Assembly (NCBI GenBank): GCA_900473205.1
Contig: UCLB01000010.1
Coordinates: 1-64,000, forward strand
Direction of reading: 5' to 3'
Origin: Hyphomicrobiales bacterium
GTDB taxonomy: Bacteria > Pseudomonadota > Alphaproteobacteria > Rhizobiales > Rhizobiaceae
DNA length: 64,000 nucleotides
Each line of letters opens with the position of its first letter. Position 1 is the first letter of the stretch. The notes below the pieces were generated by a model. The model was not told where the DNA came from, ran no database searches, and saw nothing but the letters and a program-made list of their open reading frames with translations. The translations under genes and the position numbers were made by a program. Below, piece after piece: positions 37,836-47,294 of the stretch.

Positions 37836-40070
37836 TCAATCGAAGGCACGTTTGACCGTTGAGACGCAGTCCAGGTCTTTGAGCTGTGACAGAAGCTGGC
37901 TCAGCTGGCGCAAATCCCAGACCTCGACATCGAGTGCCAGTTCGGAAAAGTCCGTACCGATCCGTACCATGTTGAGGCCGCGAATATTCACGTCCAGCGT
38001 GGCGATGGACTGGGCGACCGATGCCAGCGTACCAGGTTCGTTCAGCGCATTGATCATCACCCGGGCCATGAAGCGGGATTTGTTGGCCTCATCCAGATCC
38101 CAGCGCACATCGATCCAGCGTTCCGGCTCGTCATCGAAGCGTTGCAGCGCAGGCGACTGGATCGGATAGATGGTGATGCCCTTGCCCTTCTCCATAATGC
38201 CGACGATGCGGTCTCCCGGCACGGCACCTGCCGCCCCGAAGTGCACCTCGACATTGTCAGACAGGCCACGGATCGGCAGCGGGTCTGGTCCATCCAGCAC
38301 TTCGGCAGCACCGTCATCTTCCAGCACGGAGCGGGATTTGCCGGGTATCTTGAAGATCATGCCAGACGCGCTGCGCATGTTGAACCAGCCATCGTCGCCG
38401 GTCATCTTCACGGTCACGCGCTCATCCTGATAATCAGGATAGACGGCACGCAGCACATCGAGTGAGGAGACCTCGCCGCGACCGACAGCGGCAATCGCAT
38501 CCTCCACATCCTTCTGCGCCAGCCGATGAAGCACGGGCTTCAGCCCTTCGCGCGAGAACGGCTTGCCGGCGCGCTCGAAGGTGCGCTCGAGAATGCGATG
38601 GCCTAGACCGGCATATTGTTTGCGAATGGCCATGCGGGTGGCGCGGCGAATGGCCGAGCGGGCCTTGCCGGTCACGACCACCTCTTCCCACGCGGCAGGC
38701 GGAACCTGCACGCCGGAGCGGATGATTTCCACCTCGTCGCCATTGTTGAGGCGCGTCACCAGCGGCATGATCCGCCCGTTGATCTTGGCACCAACTGTGG
38801 TGTCACCAATGTTGGTATGGACGGCATAAGCGAAATCGATAGGCGTCGCGCCGCGCGGCAGCGCAATAAGCTTGCCTTTGGGCGTGAAGCAGAAGACCTG
38901 ATCTTGAAACAGTTCGAGCTTGGTGTGCTCCAGAAACTCTTCCGGGCTATCGCCATCCGCCAGTGCCTCGATGGTGTGGCGCAGCCAGGAATAGGCGTTG
39001 GATTCCGGCGACAGCACATCGCCATCGCCAATCTCGCCATCCTTATAAAGCGAATGCGCGGCAATACCAAATTCGGCGATCTCGTGCATGCGCTTGGTAC
39101 GGATTTGCAGCTCGATACGCTGGCGCGACGGGCCGACGATGGTGGTGTGAATGGACCGGTAATCGTTCTGTTTCGGGGTTGAGATGTAATCCTTGAAGCG
39201 ACCCGGAACCACGCGCCAGCGGGTGTGGACGATGCCCAGCGCGTCATAACAGGCGGGAATATCCTGCACCAGAATACGGAAGCCGTAGACATCGGAAAGC
39301 TGCTCAAACGACAGCGACTTCGACTGCATCTTGCGGAAAACCGAATGCGGCTTCTTCTGGCGTCCCTTGACGTAGGCACCTTCGACGCCATTGGCGATCA
39401 GAAGTTCACGCAGCTCGTCTTCGATCTTTTTGATGAGACCCTGATTGCGCTCTTCCAGATCCTGAAGCCGCTTCGTCACGGTATCGAAGGCTTCCGGGTT
39501 GAGATAGCGGAACGAGAGGTCTTCCAACTCGTCGCGCATGTCCTGCATGCCCATGCGTCCGGCAAGCGGCGCATAGATTTCCATCGTCTCTTCGGAAATG
39601 CGGCTGCGCTTGTCCTCGGGCATATGCTCCATGGTGCGCATGTTGTGCAGGCGGTCTGCCAGCTTGACGAGGAGAACGCGCACGTCGTCGGAAATCGCCA
39701 GCAACAACTTGCGCAGATTTTCCGCCTGTTTGGCTTTCTTGGTAACGAGATCGAGCTTCTTGAGCTTTGTCAGCCCTTCCACGAGGCGACCGATATCTTC
39801 GCCGAACAACTCATCGATTTCCGCGCGCGTGGCGCTGGTGTCTTCGATCGTGTCATGCAGCAGGGCAACCGCAATGGTCGATTCGTCCAGATGCATTTCG
39901 GTGAGGATGGCCGCGACTTCCAGCGGATGCGAAATATAGGGGTCGCCATTGGCGCGCTTTTGCTGGCCATGTTTTTGCATGGCATAGACATAGGCCTTGT
40001 TCAGCAAGGCCTCATTGGCTTCAGGCTTGTATTTTTGAACCCGCTCGACGAGTTCGTACTGTCGCATCAT
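37836..40070 (-). CDS. relA: Bifunctional (p)ppGpp synthetase/hydrolase (Rsh)
   Basis: 744 residues in the order HD hydrolase (LLHDTIEDTSA, ADRLHNMRT), synthetase (RIELQIRTKRMHEIAE), TGS (CFTPKGKLIALPRGATPIDFAY), helical region, and C-terminal ACT (MINALNEPGTLASVAQ). The intact HD motif means hydrolase activity is probably kept, so it is a bifunctional alarmone enzyme as in other alphaproteobacteria, where it is often the only one. ATG-ATG occur in tandem at the start. rpoZ lies immediately upstream on the same strand. Confidence 0.96.
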   Translation of the reverse strand: MMRQYELVERVQKYKPEANEALLNKAYVYAMQKHGQQKRANGDPYISHPLEVAAILTEMHLDESTIAVALLHDTIEDTSATRAEIDELFGEDIGRLVEGLTKLKKLDLVTKKAKQAENLRKLLLAISDDVRVLLVKLADRLHNMRTMEHMPEDKRSRISEETMEIYAPLAGRMGMQDMRDELEDLSFRYLNPEAFDTVTKRLQDLEERNQGLIKKIEDELRELLIANGVEGAYVKGRQKKPHSVFRKMQSKSLSFEQLSDVYGFRILVQDIPACYDALGIVHTRWRVVPGRFKDYISTPKQNDYRSIHTTIVGPSRQRIELQIRTKRMHEIAEFGIAAHSLYKDGEIGDGDVLSPESNAYSWLRHTIEALADGDSPEEFLEHTKLELFQDQVFCFTPKGKLIALPRGATPIDFAYAVHTNIGDTTVGAKINGRIMPLVTRLNNGDEVEIIRSGVQVPPAAWEEVVVTGKARSAIRRATRMAIRKQYAGLGHRILERTFERAGKPFSREGLKPVLHRLAQKDVEDAIAAVGRGEVSSLDVLRAVYPDYQDERVTVKMTGDDGWFNMRSASGMIFKIPGKSRSVLEDDGAAEVLDGPDPLPIRGLSDNVEVHFGAAGAVPGDRIVGIMEKGKGITIYPIQSPALQRFDDEPERWIDVRWDLDEANKSRFMARVMINALNEPGTLASVAQSIATLDVNIRGLNMVRIGTDFSELALDVEVWDLRQLSQLLSQLKDLDCVSTVKRAFD

Positions 40071-40201
40071 GTATGGGATGCCCCGAAAAAAAAGTGCGCC
40101 GATCTAGACCGACGCACACTGCTGCATAATCTGGGTTCAGATTATGACGACAAAGCTTTACAGAGCGTAACCGGTACCCTGCCCGGCTGCGCTTCGGTTA
40201 A

Positions 40202-40597
40202 TCAATAGTCGTCGTTCTTTTCCGGCGGCACAAGGCCTTCGATACCGGCCAGAAGATCTTCTTCCGACATCTGGTCGAAGTTGATGCTTTCTGGCGCATC
40301 GTCGTCTTCTGCGTCGCTGGAAGAACCGGCGGCGGCAATCGAGACCGGATCGGGCTCTGGCTCGTCCACTTCCACATGCTTCTGTAGCGAGTGGATCAGG
40401 TCTTCCTTCAGGTCGTCGGGAGACAGCGTTTCGTCTGCAATTTCGCGCAGCGCAACAACAGGGTTCTTGTCGTTGTCGCGATCGATGGTGATCTGCGACC
40501 CCTGAGAAATCTGGCGCGCACGATGGCTGGCAAGAAGAACCAGTTCGAAACGGTTGTCTACTTTATCAATGCAATCTTCTACGGTGACACGGGCCAT
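40202..40597 (-). CDS. rpoZ: RNA polymerase omega subunit
   Basis: 131 residues. The N-terminal half is the omega fold ([29 protein letters not shown]) with the conserved [10 protein letters not shown] segment; the C-terminal tail is acidic and low-complexity, longer than in E. coli, as usual in Rhizobiales. Omega helps beta' assembly and ppGpp sensing; the adjacent rsh gene makes that alarmone. Confidence 0.96.
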   Translation of the reverse strand: MARVTVEDCIDKVDNRFELVLLASHRARQISQGSQITIDRDNDKNPVVALREIADETLSPDDLKEDLIHSLQKHVEVDEPEPDPVSIAAAGSSSDAEDDDAPESINFDQMSEEDLLAGIEGLVPPEKNDDY

Positions 40598-40880
40598 TGC
40601 CTGTCCTTTGCGGTCTTAATGTCGCGGATTACCCGTCCCGATACAGGCATTGGCCACAGATTTCAAGTTTTTCCTCATCCGTGCCGTTCACAAGCCCCTC
40701 TTGCCTCCATTTCCGCCAATTGGATTAAACTTTATCCATAATTGTTTGAAAGGGGCTGGACTGGGGGATAATGACGCTTATATGAATGCTTAATAATGTA
40801 CTGACTCATGCGTTTATATTCGCAAGCCTGTTACTGTTTGAATTATTGGCGGGGAGCTCGCCTAGGAGGATTTAGTTTTA

Positions 40881-41453
40881 ATGTTCGACCCACGCGAAAA
40901 AATTGCACTCTTTATCGATGGGGCCAATCTCTACGCCGCTTCAAAAAGCCTCGGATTTGACATCGATTACCGCAAGCTTCTGAAAGCGTTCCAGAAGCGC
41001 GGCTATCTGCTGCGCGCTTACTATTACACGGCGCTCATCGAAGATCAGGAATATTCCTCGATCCGCCCTCTGATCGACTGGTTGGACTATAATGGTTACA
41101 AGGTCGTGACAAAGCCTGCCAAGGAATTCACCGACGCCATGGGCCGCCGCAAGATCAAGGGCAACATGGACATCGAACTTGCCGTCGATGCCATGGAACA
41201 GTCCGAAACGGTGGACCATCTGGTGCTGTTTTCCGGTGACGGTGACTTCACGACGCTGGTGGATGCGCTGCAGCGCCGGGGCCGCAAGGTTTCCGTCATC
41301 TCCACCATGTCGACACAGCCGCCGATGATTGCCGATGACCTGCGCCGCCAGGCCGATCACTTCATCGATCTTCTGTCGTTGAAAGCAGAAATCGGTCGCG
41401 ATCCGAGTGAACGCGCGCACCGCGTTGCGGAACCGACCGAATCAGTCGAGTAA
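40881..41453 (+). CDS. NYN-domain (LabA/DUF88-like) protein
   Basis: 190 residues of the NYN/PIN-like nuclease fold. The acidic sites are visible in LFIDGANLY, KGNMDIELAVDAM and LFSGDGDFTTL. LabA-like NYN proteins are predicted RNases in RNA processing; members in alphaproteobacteria are widespread but little studied. The AGGAGGA ribosome site is strong. The gene is flanked by rpoZ (divergent) and its own terminator. Confidence 0.9.
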   Translation: MFDPREKIALFIDGANLYAASKSLGFDIDYRKLLKAFQKRGYLLRAYYYTALIEDQEYSSIRPLIDWLDYNGYKVVTKPAKEFTDAMGRRKIKGNMDIELAVDAMEQSETVDHLVLFSGDGDFTTLVDALQRRGRKVSVISTMSTQPPMIADDLRRQADHFIDLLSLKAEIGRDPSERAHRVAEPTESVE

Positions 41454-41475
41454 CAATTCGCCAAGTTGTAATATC

Positions 41476-41513
41476 AAAGCGCGTATCCCTTAAATGGAAT
41501 ACGCGCTTTTTCG
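41476..41513 (+). terminator. Rho-independent terminator after the NYN gene
   Basis: AAAGCGCGTAT/ATACGCGCTTT, a perfect 11-bp stem followed by T-rich sequence. Confidence 0.85.
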
Positions 41514-41628
41514 TTTTCAATAATAAAATCGAATATAATTTTAGCTCTTCATTAAGCATAAAAGTGTTCTCTACATTCCACTTTGACATGATTTGGGGTC
41601 GTGTCGCGAGAATTTAGGGGACTACGGA

Positions 41629-43125
41629 ATGAGCGGACAAACGGGCGGGCAACAGCTTGCGGAGAGACTTGAGTTTTTGGGTCTTGGCCCGCAACAGCGA
41701 CAGGATCTTGCCGCACTGAAGCCCACCATCACGGCCTCGCTGGATGGATCGCTGGATGCCTTTTACAAAAAGGCACGCGCCGTGCCGGATACGGCAAAGT
41801 TCTTCAACAATGAAGCCCATATCCAGCATGCCAAAACCATGCAGATCCAGCATTGGTCGCGGATTTCCTCGGGTTCCTTCGATAGCGATTACACCAAAGC
41901 CGTCACCGCCATTGGCCGCACCCATGCCCGCTTGGGCCTCGAGCCGCGCTGGTATATTGGCGGCTACGCCCTCATTCTGGAAGGCATCATCAAGGCCATC
42001 GTCGAATCGGAACTGAAAGGTTTCATGGTCGAGAAGAAGGGCAAGAAGGTCGCCAGGGACATGACCATTGCCATCAAGGCCGCGCTTCTGGACATGGACT
42101 ATTCGATCTCGGTCTATCTCGAAGCCCTGGCCGAAGAGCGTGCCAAATCCGAAAGCGAGCAGCAGCGCATGAAGGAAGAACAGGCGCAGGCGCTTGCCGT
42201 TCTCAACACCGCGCTGAACCACATGGCACAGGGCGACCTGACATCGCGCCTCGATGGCGACCTTGCGGCCGAATTCAACGAGTTGAAAAACAATTTCAAC
42301 GTGGCGATCAGCAAACTCTCGGGCGCATTTTCTGAAATAATCGAGGAATCGCATAAGATTTCCGAAAACACCCGCGAACTCACCGCCTCCACCGATGACA
42401 TGGCCCGCCGCACCGAGCAGCAGGCTGCATCTCTGGAAGAGACGGCTGCCGCTCTCGACCAGATAACCACCATCTCGCAGCAATCAGCCGCGCGCACCCA
42501 GCAGGCGCAGAACATCGTCAAGAGTTCCGCCGAAGAAGCCGAACGCTCACGCCACGTCGTGACCGAAGCCGTGGAAGCGATGAGCGCCATCGAGCAATCG
42601 TCGCAGAAGATCACCCAGATCGTCAGCGTCATCGATGAAATCGCTTTCCAGACCAATCTTCTGGCGCTCAATGCCGGAGTGGAAGCCGCGCGTGCCGGTG
42701 AAGCAGGCAAGGGCTTCGCGGTCGTGGCACAGGAAGTGCGCGAACTGGCCCAGCGCAGCGCCAACGCCGCCAAGGAAATCCGCGTTCTCATCGACAAATC
42801 GTCGCAGGATGTTACCAATGGCGTGTCGCTGGTGAACCGCACCGGCGAAGCGCTCAACTCCATTGGCGGCAAGGTCGATCACATTCAGGACCATATCGGC
42901 GCCATTACCAAGGCCGTGCAGGAACAGGCCATGGGCATTCAGGAAATCAATGCCGCCATCAGCAGCATGGATCAGCTGACCCAGCAAAACGCCGCCATGG
43001 TCGAAGAAACCAACGCCGCCACCCATGGCCTGAGCGATGTCAGCAACAATCTCGCCGCCCTTGTCAGCCGCTTCAACGTGCAGAAATCCATGCGCTACGA
43101 GCAGCCGAACTACCGGGCCGCCTGA
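41629..43125 (+). CDS. Globin-coupled methyl-accepting chemotaxis protein
   Basis: 498 residues. The N terminus (about 15-170) is a protoglobin sensor with the probable haem-ligating His99 in [17 protein letters not shown]; after a HAMP-like linker comes the MCP signalling domain with the hairpin tip [29 protein letters not shown]. No membrane helix is seen, so it is a soluble oxygen/aerotaxis receptor like HemAT. An upstream ATG in the same frame at 41593 lacks a ribosome site; 41629 is preferred. Confidence 0.93.
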   Translation: MSGQTGGQQLAERLEFLGLGPQQRQDLAALKPTITASLDGSLDAFYKKARAVPDTAKFFNNEAHIQHAKTMQIQHWSRISSGSFDSDYTKAVTAIGRTHARLGLEPRWYIGGYALILEGIIKAIVESELKGFMVEKKGKKVARDMTIAIKAALLDMDYSISVYLEALAEERAKSESEQQRMKEEQAQALAVLNTALNHMAQGDLTSRLDGDLAAEFNELKNNFNVAISKLSGAFSEIIEESHKISENTRELTASTDDMARRTEQQAASLEETAAALDQITTISQQSAARTQQAQNIVKSSAEEAERSRHVVTEAVEAMSAIEQSSQKITQIVSVIDEIAFQTNLLALNAGVEAARAGEAGKGFAVVAQEVRELAQRSANAAKEIRVLIDKSSQDVTNGVSLVNRTGEALNSIGGKVDHIQDHIGAITKAVQEQAMGIQEINAAISSMDQLTQQNAAMVEETNAATHGLSDVSNNLAALVSRFNVQKSMRYEQPNYRAA

Positions 43126-43152
43126 CCGTCCCTACCCTTGATGTAACGTCAA

Positions 43153-43192
43153 AAAACGCTGTGCGATCCCGATGGATCACACGGCGTTTTGT
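43153..43192 (+). terminator. Rho-independent terminator after the chemoreceptor
   Basis: A 16-bp stem with one mismatch, from AAAACGCTGTG to the complementary CACGGCGTTTT side, and a short loop. It separates the chemoreceptor from the kinase gene. Confidence 0.8.
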
Positions 43193-43366
43193 TCATTCGC
43201 GCATAGTGTATCAATCCACCGTGAACGGTCATCCGTCGATATTGAAAACATTTTAGTTCATTCGTTTTTTCTTATGGTAATGCTGCGGATAATTGTATCA
43301 AATGGGCCGGATAACAGGCTGATTTGACATCGGCGCGGCAATAAAAAGAACAGATTACAAAGGCCC

Positions 43367-45403
43367 ATGGAAGGTATCGCTTCTAAAGAACAACGTCGTC
43401 TGGCAGCGCTCGAAAGCTACAATGTCCTTGATACGCCGCGAGAGCAGGATTTCGATGACATTGCGCAGCTGGCCTCCGCCATTTGCGGCACGCCTATTGC
43501 GGTGGTGAATCTGATTGGCGATGGCAGGCAGTTCTTCAAGGCCGAAGTAGGTTTGGGCGTGCGCGAAACGCCGCTGGACAGTTCTTTTTGTGCAAGAGCC
43601 ATTCTTGAACAGGATTTCATGGTCGTGCCGGACGCGACCAAAGACCCGCGCTTCGACTGCAATCCACTCGTCACAGGCGCGCCGCATATCCGCTTCTACG
43701 CTGGCGCGCTTTTGAAATCCGACGATGGCCTGGCCATCGGAACGGTTTGCGCACTGGGCTATGAGCCGCAGGAGCTGTCGGAGTCGCAAAAGGCGTCACT
43801 AAAGGCCCTCGCCCGCCAGGTCATGTCGCAGCTGGAGTTGCGACGCACCATGCAGGGCATGTCGCATGATCTGGCGCTGGAGCGCCGCCTTTCAGCAAAG
43901 AGACAGATTCGCGCCAGCAAGGTCGGCGCACAGAACGAAGAACTACTGGTCAACGACGCTCGCTCCAAGGCGGCTCATGATGCAGGGCGCATCGGCATTT
44001 TCGAGGTCGATCTCGAAACAGACGCCATGATCGTTTCCGAAGAATTCTGTCGCATTTTCGGCGTGCCGGAACACCGCCATTATCAGGCATCCGTATTCCA
44101 GAAGCTCATTATCGACGCGGACAAGAAAACCGCCTCTGAAGCGGCCATCAAGGGCGATACCAATGCGCCGCTGAGTGTGGAATATCGCATTCGCCGTGGC
44201 AACGACCAGCGTGTGCGCTGGGTGGCGCGGCGCGCGCAATTCATCGAGAACGAGTTCGGCAAGCCGACCAAGATGATCGGCATCGTCATCGATGTCACCG
44301 ATTCCAAGCGCAAGGATGCTCGCATTGCCGCGCTTCTGACGCTGGGCGACCGTCTGCGTGTCGGCAAGACGGTGGAAGATATTTCCCGCATCACCGCTGA
44401 AATTCTGGCCGAAGGCCTTGCCGTCAGCCGCGCCGGATATGCGACAGTCAACAGCGCCACCGACAATTTCTTCGTTGAATTCAACTGGCTGGCGCCCAAT
44501 GTTCCCTCGATTGCCGGTCATCATTCCGCAAGCGATTTCAGCGCGACGATCACCCGCCTCGAGGTTGGCGATACGCTGGCCGTACCCAACATCAACGCCG
44601 CCAGCTGGCTGGAAGAGGATTTGGACGCCTATATCGCCATGGGCGTGCGCTCCTTCGTCATGGTACCCATCATTGACCGGGGCGTGCTTGTCGGCGTGCT
44701 CTTCGCCCATGATTCCAGACCGCGTTTCTGGAGCAAGCTGGAGCTCGATTTCGCCTGGGGTGTGGCCGACCGTGCCTATGCCGCCATTGCCCGGCTGAAC
44801 GCCGAATCGGAACAGCGGCTGCTGAACCAGGAACTCAGCCACCGGCTGAAGAACACGTTGTCCATCGTGCAGGCAATCGCCGCACAGACGCTGCGCAACG
44901 TCACCGAAAAAGACGCTGTCGCCGCCTTCAACGGTCGCCTTCACGCGCTCAGCTCCGCTCATGACGTGCTGCTTCAGCAATCATGGTCCACAGCGCGGCT
45001 GCGTGATGTGATCGGTAAGGTCATGCACCTTCATGCTGGCGATGGCAAAATCGTCATTTCCGGTCCCGAGGTTCCGCTTGGACCCAAGGCCGGTCTTTCC
45101 CTCTCCCTGCTGCTGCACGAGTTGGGCACCAATGCCATCAAATACGGCGCGCTTTCCACCGATGCAGGCGTGGTGAACATCAGCTGGCATGTGTCTGATG
45201 ATACGGAAAAGCCCATTCTGACACTGAAATGGGAAGAAAAAGGCGGCCCGCCCGCCGCCGAGCCGGAACGTCGCGGCTTCGGCTCTCGCCTCATCCGTAT
45301 GGGCATTGCCGGTACGGGCGATGTGGAAAAAAACTTCACGCCAAGCGGCTTGGTCGCCACTTTCCGCGCGCCGCTGTCGCTCGTCATGGAACTGGGCGAA
45401 TAA
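43367..45403 (+). CDS. HWE-family sensor histidine kinase (GAF-PAS-GAF-HWE)
   Basis: 678 residues: N-terminal GAF (about 20-165), PAS with PAC (about 205-315), a second GAF (about 320-480), and a histidine kinase of the HWE group. The phospho-acceptor is His492 in LSHRLKNTL; the ATP lid region has LHELGTNAIKYGALS and WEEKGGPP, the W-x-E signature of HWE kinases. No membrane helix is present. It is likely a soluble redox or light-type sensor; a partner is not adjacent, and the lone receiver at 32,400 is one candidate. Confidence 0.9.
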   Translation: MEGIASKEQRRLAALESYNVLDTPREQDFDDIAQLASAICGTPIAVVNLIGDGRQFFKAEVGLGVRETPLDSSFCARAILEQDFMVVPDATKDPRFDCNPLVTGAPHIRFYAGALLKSDDGLAIGTVCALGYEPQELSESQKASLKALARQVMSQLELRRTMQGMSHDLALERRLSAKRQIRASKVGAQNEELLVNDARSKAAHDAGRIGIFEVDLETDAMIVSEEFCRIFGVPEHRHYQASVFQKLIIDADKKTASEAAIKGDTNAPLSVEYRIRRGNDQRVRWVARRAQFIENEFGKPTKMIGIVIDVTDSKRKDARIAALLTLGDRLRVGKTVEDISRITAEILAEGLAVSRAGYATVNSATDNFFVEFNWLAPNVPSIAGHHSASDFSATITRLEVGDTLAVPNINAASWLEEDLDAYIAMGVRSFVMVPIIDRGVLVGVLFAHDSRPRFWSKLELDFAWGVADRAYAAIARLNAESEQRLLNQELSHRLKNTLSIVQAIAAQTLRNVTEKDAVAAFNGRLHALSSAHDVLLQQSWSTARLRDVIGKVMHLHAGDGKIVISGPEVPLGPKAGLSLSLLLHELGTNAIKYGALSTDAGVVNISWHVSDDTEKPILTLKWEEKGGPPAAEPERRGFGSRLIRMGIAGTGDVEKNFTPSGLVATFRAPLSLVMELGE

Positions 45404-45436
45404 TCTCAGAAGATAATCAGCGCTAAGGGGCGCGGC

Positions 45437-45919
45437 TCAGCTCGCGCCGCCCTTAAGAAGACGCGATTTCTGGCGGTTCCAGTCGCGTTCCTTCTCCGTC
45501 TCGCGCTTGTCGTGCAGCTTCTTACCCTTGGCCAGCGCCAGTTCCAGCTTCGCCCGGCCCTTGTCGTTGAAGTAAATCTTCAACGGGACCAGCGTCATTC
45601 CTTCGCGGTTGATGCCCACGCGCATGCGGTTGATTTCCCGCTTGGATAACAGCAGCTTGCGACGGCGGCGCGGCTCGTGGTTGAAACGGTTGGCCTGCAG
45701 ATATTCCGGCAGATGCGAGTTGATCAGCCAGATTTCATTGCCCTCATCCGACGCATAGGATTCGGCAATATTCGCCTTGCCATCGCGCAGCGCTTTGACC
45801 TCCGTGCCAGTCAGCACGATTCCAGCCTCGTATGTATCGAGGATTTCGTAGTTGAAGCGAGCCTTGCGGTTTTCCGCAACGATCTTGTTTACGACACGCT
45901 GACTGCCTTTGGGGGCCAT
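45437..45919 (-). CDS. smpB: SsrA-binding protein SmpB
   Basis: 160 residues of SmpB, which with tmRNA rescues stalled ribosomes. The N-terminal [25 protein letters not shown] block and [10 protein letters not shown] are conserved, and the C-terminal [17 protein letters not shown] tail that enters the decoding centre is present. It converges on the HWE kinase gene and is downstream of dapA on the same strand. Confidence 0.97.
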   Translation of the reverse strand: MAPKGSQRVVNKIVAENRKARFNYEILDTYEAGIVLTGTEVKALRDGKANIAESYASDEGNEIWLINSHLPEYLQANRFNHEPRRRRKLLLSKREINRMRVGINREGMTLVPLKIYFNDKGRAKLELALAKGKKLHDKRETEKERDWNRQKSRLLKGGAS

Positions 45920-46030
45920 GTTTCAATCCGTCTTTTATTCATCCGCAATGATCTGCGGTTCGGTCCCCTATGTAGTGGCAAAGGTGCCGAAAGTGAAGGT
46001 GCGCCGTTGCCAGCGCACCTCGGGTTCATT

Positions 46031-46915
46031 TCAGTTGATCAGGCCTGCATGTTTCAGCGCGGCGTCGATGGCGGTTTCCGTTGCCGGTTCCAGCGTATCC
46101 ATCAGCGGCGAACGAACCTTGCGGCTGCCATTGCGGGTGCGTGACAGCGCATATTTCGTGCCGCAAACGCCGGGCTCGATGAAGATGGCCTTGTGCAGCG
46201 GCATGAGGCGATCCTGATATTCCAGCGCCAGTGCATAATTTCCGGCAAGCGTTGCCGCCTGAAACTCCGCACACAGACGCGGCGCGACATTGGCCGCAAC
46301 GGAAATACAGCCAACGCCACCATGAGCATTGAAGCCGAGCGCCGTTGCATCTTCGCCAGACAGCTGGACGAAGTCCTTGCCACAGGCAATGCGCTGCTCC
46401 GACACACGGTCGATCTTGCCTGTCGCGTCTTTGACGCCGACGATGTTCTTATGCGCCTTGACCAGCGCGCCCATCGTTTCCGGCGACATGTCGATGACGG
46501 AGCGCGGTGGTATATTGTAGATGATGATGGGCAGCGTCACCGCTTCGGCAATGGCGGAGAAATGCGCGAAAAGGCCCTTCTGCGTCGGTTTGTTGTAGTA
46601 TGGCGTCACCACCAGCAGCGCATCTGCGCCCACTTCCTGCGCATGCAGGGCAAGCTCGATGGCTTCCCGGGTGTTGTTGGAGCCCGCACCGGCAATGACC
46701 GGAACCCGTTTGCCCGCCGTTTCCACGCACAGTTCAACGACCCGTTTGTGCTCGTCATGGGACAGGGTTGGAGATTCCCCTGTGGTTCCGACAGGCACGA
46801 GGCCGCTGCTGCCTTCGGCAATCTGCCACTCCACATGGGCGGCAAACGCCGTTTCGTCCACAGCGCCATCGGCGGTGAACGGCGTAATGAGGGCGGGAAT
46901 GGATCCCTTGAACAT
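46031..46915 (-). CDS. dapA: 4-hydroxy-tetrahydrodipicolinate synthase
   Basis: 294 residues of DapA, which condenses pyruvate with aspartate semialdehyde in lysine and peptidoglycan-precursor synthesis. Characteristic are [16 protein letters not shown], the active-site YNIPPRS tyrosine and the Schiff-base Lys in IVGVKDATG. The frame opens earlier, but the ATG at 46915 ([13 protein letters not shown]) is the family start. Confidence 0.97.
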   Translation of the reverse strand: MFKGSIPALITPFTADGAVDETAFAAHVEWQIAEGSSGLVPVGTTGESPTLSHDEHKRVVELCVETAGKRVPVIAGAGSNNTREAIELALHAQEVGADALLVVTPYYNKPTQKGLFAHFSAIAEAVTLPIIIYNIPPRSVIDMSPETMGALVKAHKNIVGVKDATGKIDRVSEQRIACGKDFVQLSGEDATALGFNAHGGVGCISVAANVAPRLCAEFQAATLAGNYALALEYQDRLMPLHKAIFIEPGVCGTKYALSRTRNGSRKVRSPLMDTLEPATETAIDAALKHAGLIN

Positions 46916-47294
46916 GCAAAACTCCTTGCGGTGAGCCAGTTCATGCTTCAGCCGCATTCCATGGTTAAAACGATGTCACATTAGTGTGGGGCAAAGCCAC
47001 CGACAAGCGGGCAAAAGCGTCTTTTGAGCCTCGAAACGCAAATAGTTTCAGAGCTTGTGAATACGCCGGAATTGCACCCGGCAAACAACGGGCAAAGCGC
47101 CGAACAAAGCCGTCTCTGACCGAAATTTGATCGAATGCGAGGTGTCTCGGTAAGGTTTCGTTAATGCTGAAAGCGGCTAATGGAAGGTATATGACCCGCC
47201 AGAGATCGGCCCGAAAAAGAACGGTTTCCGGTGCAGGCTTGAACAAAAACTTGGAGTGGCTGAGGCGAGCCGTTCCGAAGTCGCGAGTAGAGGC
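46916..47294. other. Intergenic region between dapA and the transglycosylase gene
   Basis: Divergent promoter region of about 380 bases. No gene, repeat or RNA is seen. The plus-strand gene at 47295 has no clear ribosome site; upstream in-frame codons to 47256 are possible but unlikely. Confidence 0.6.
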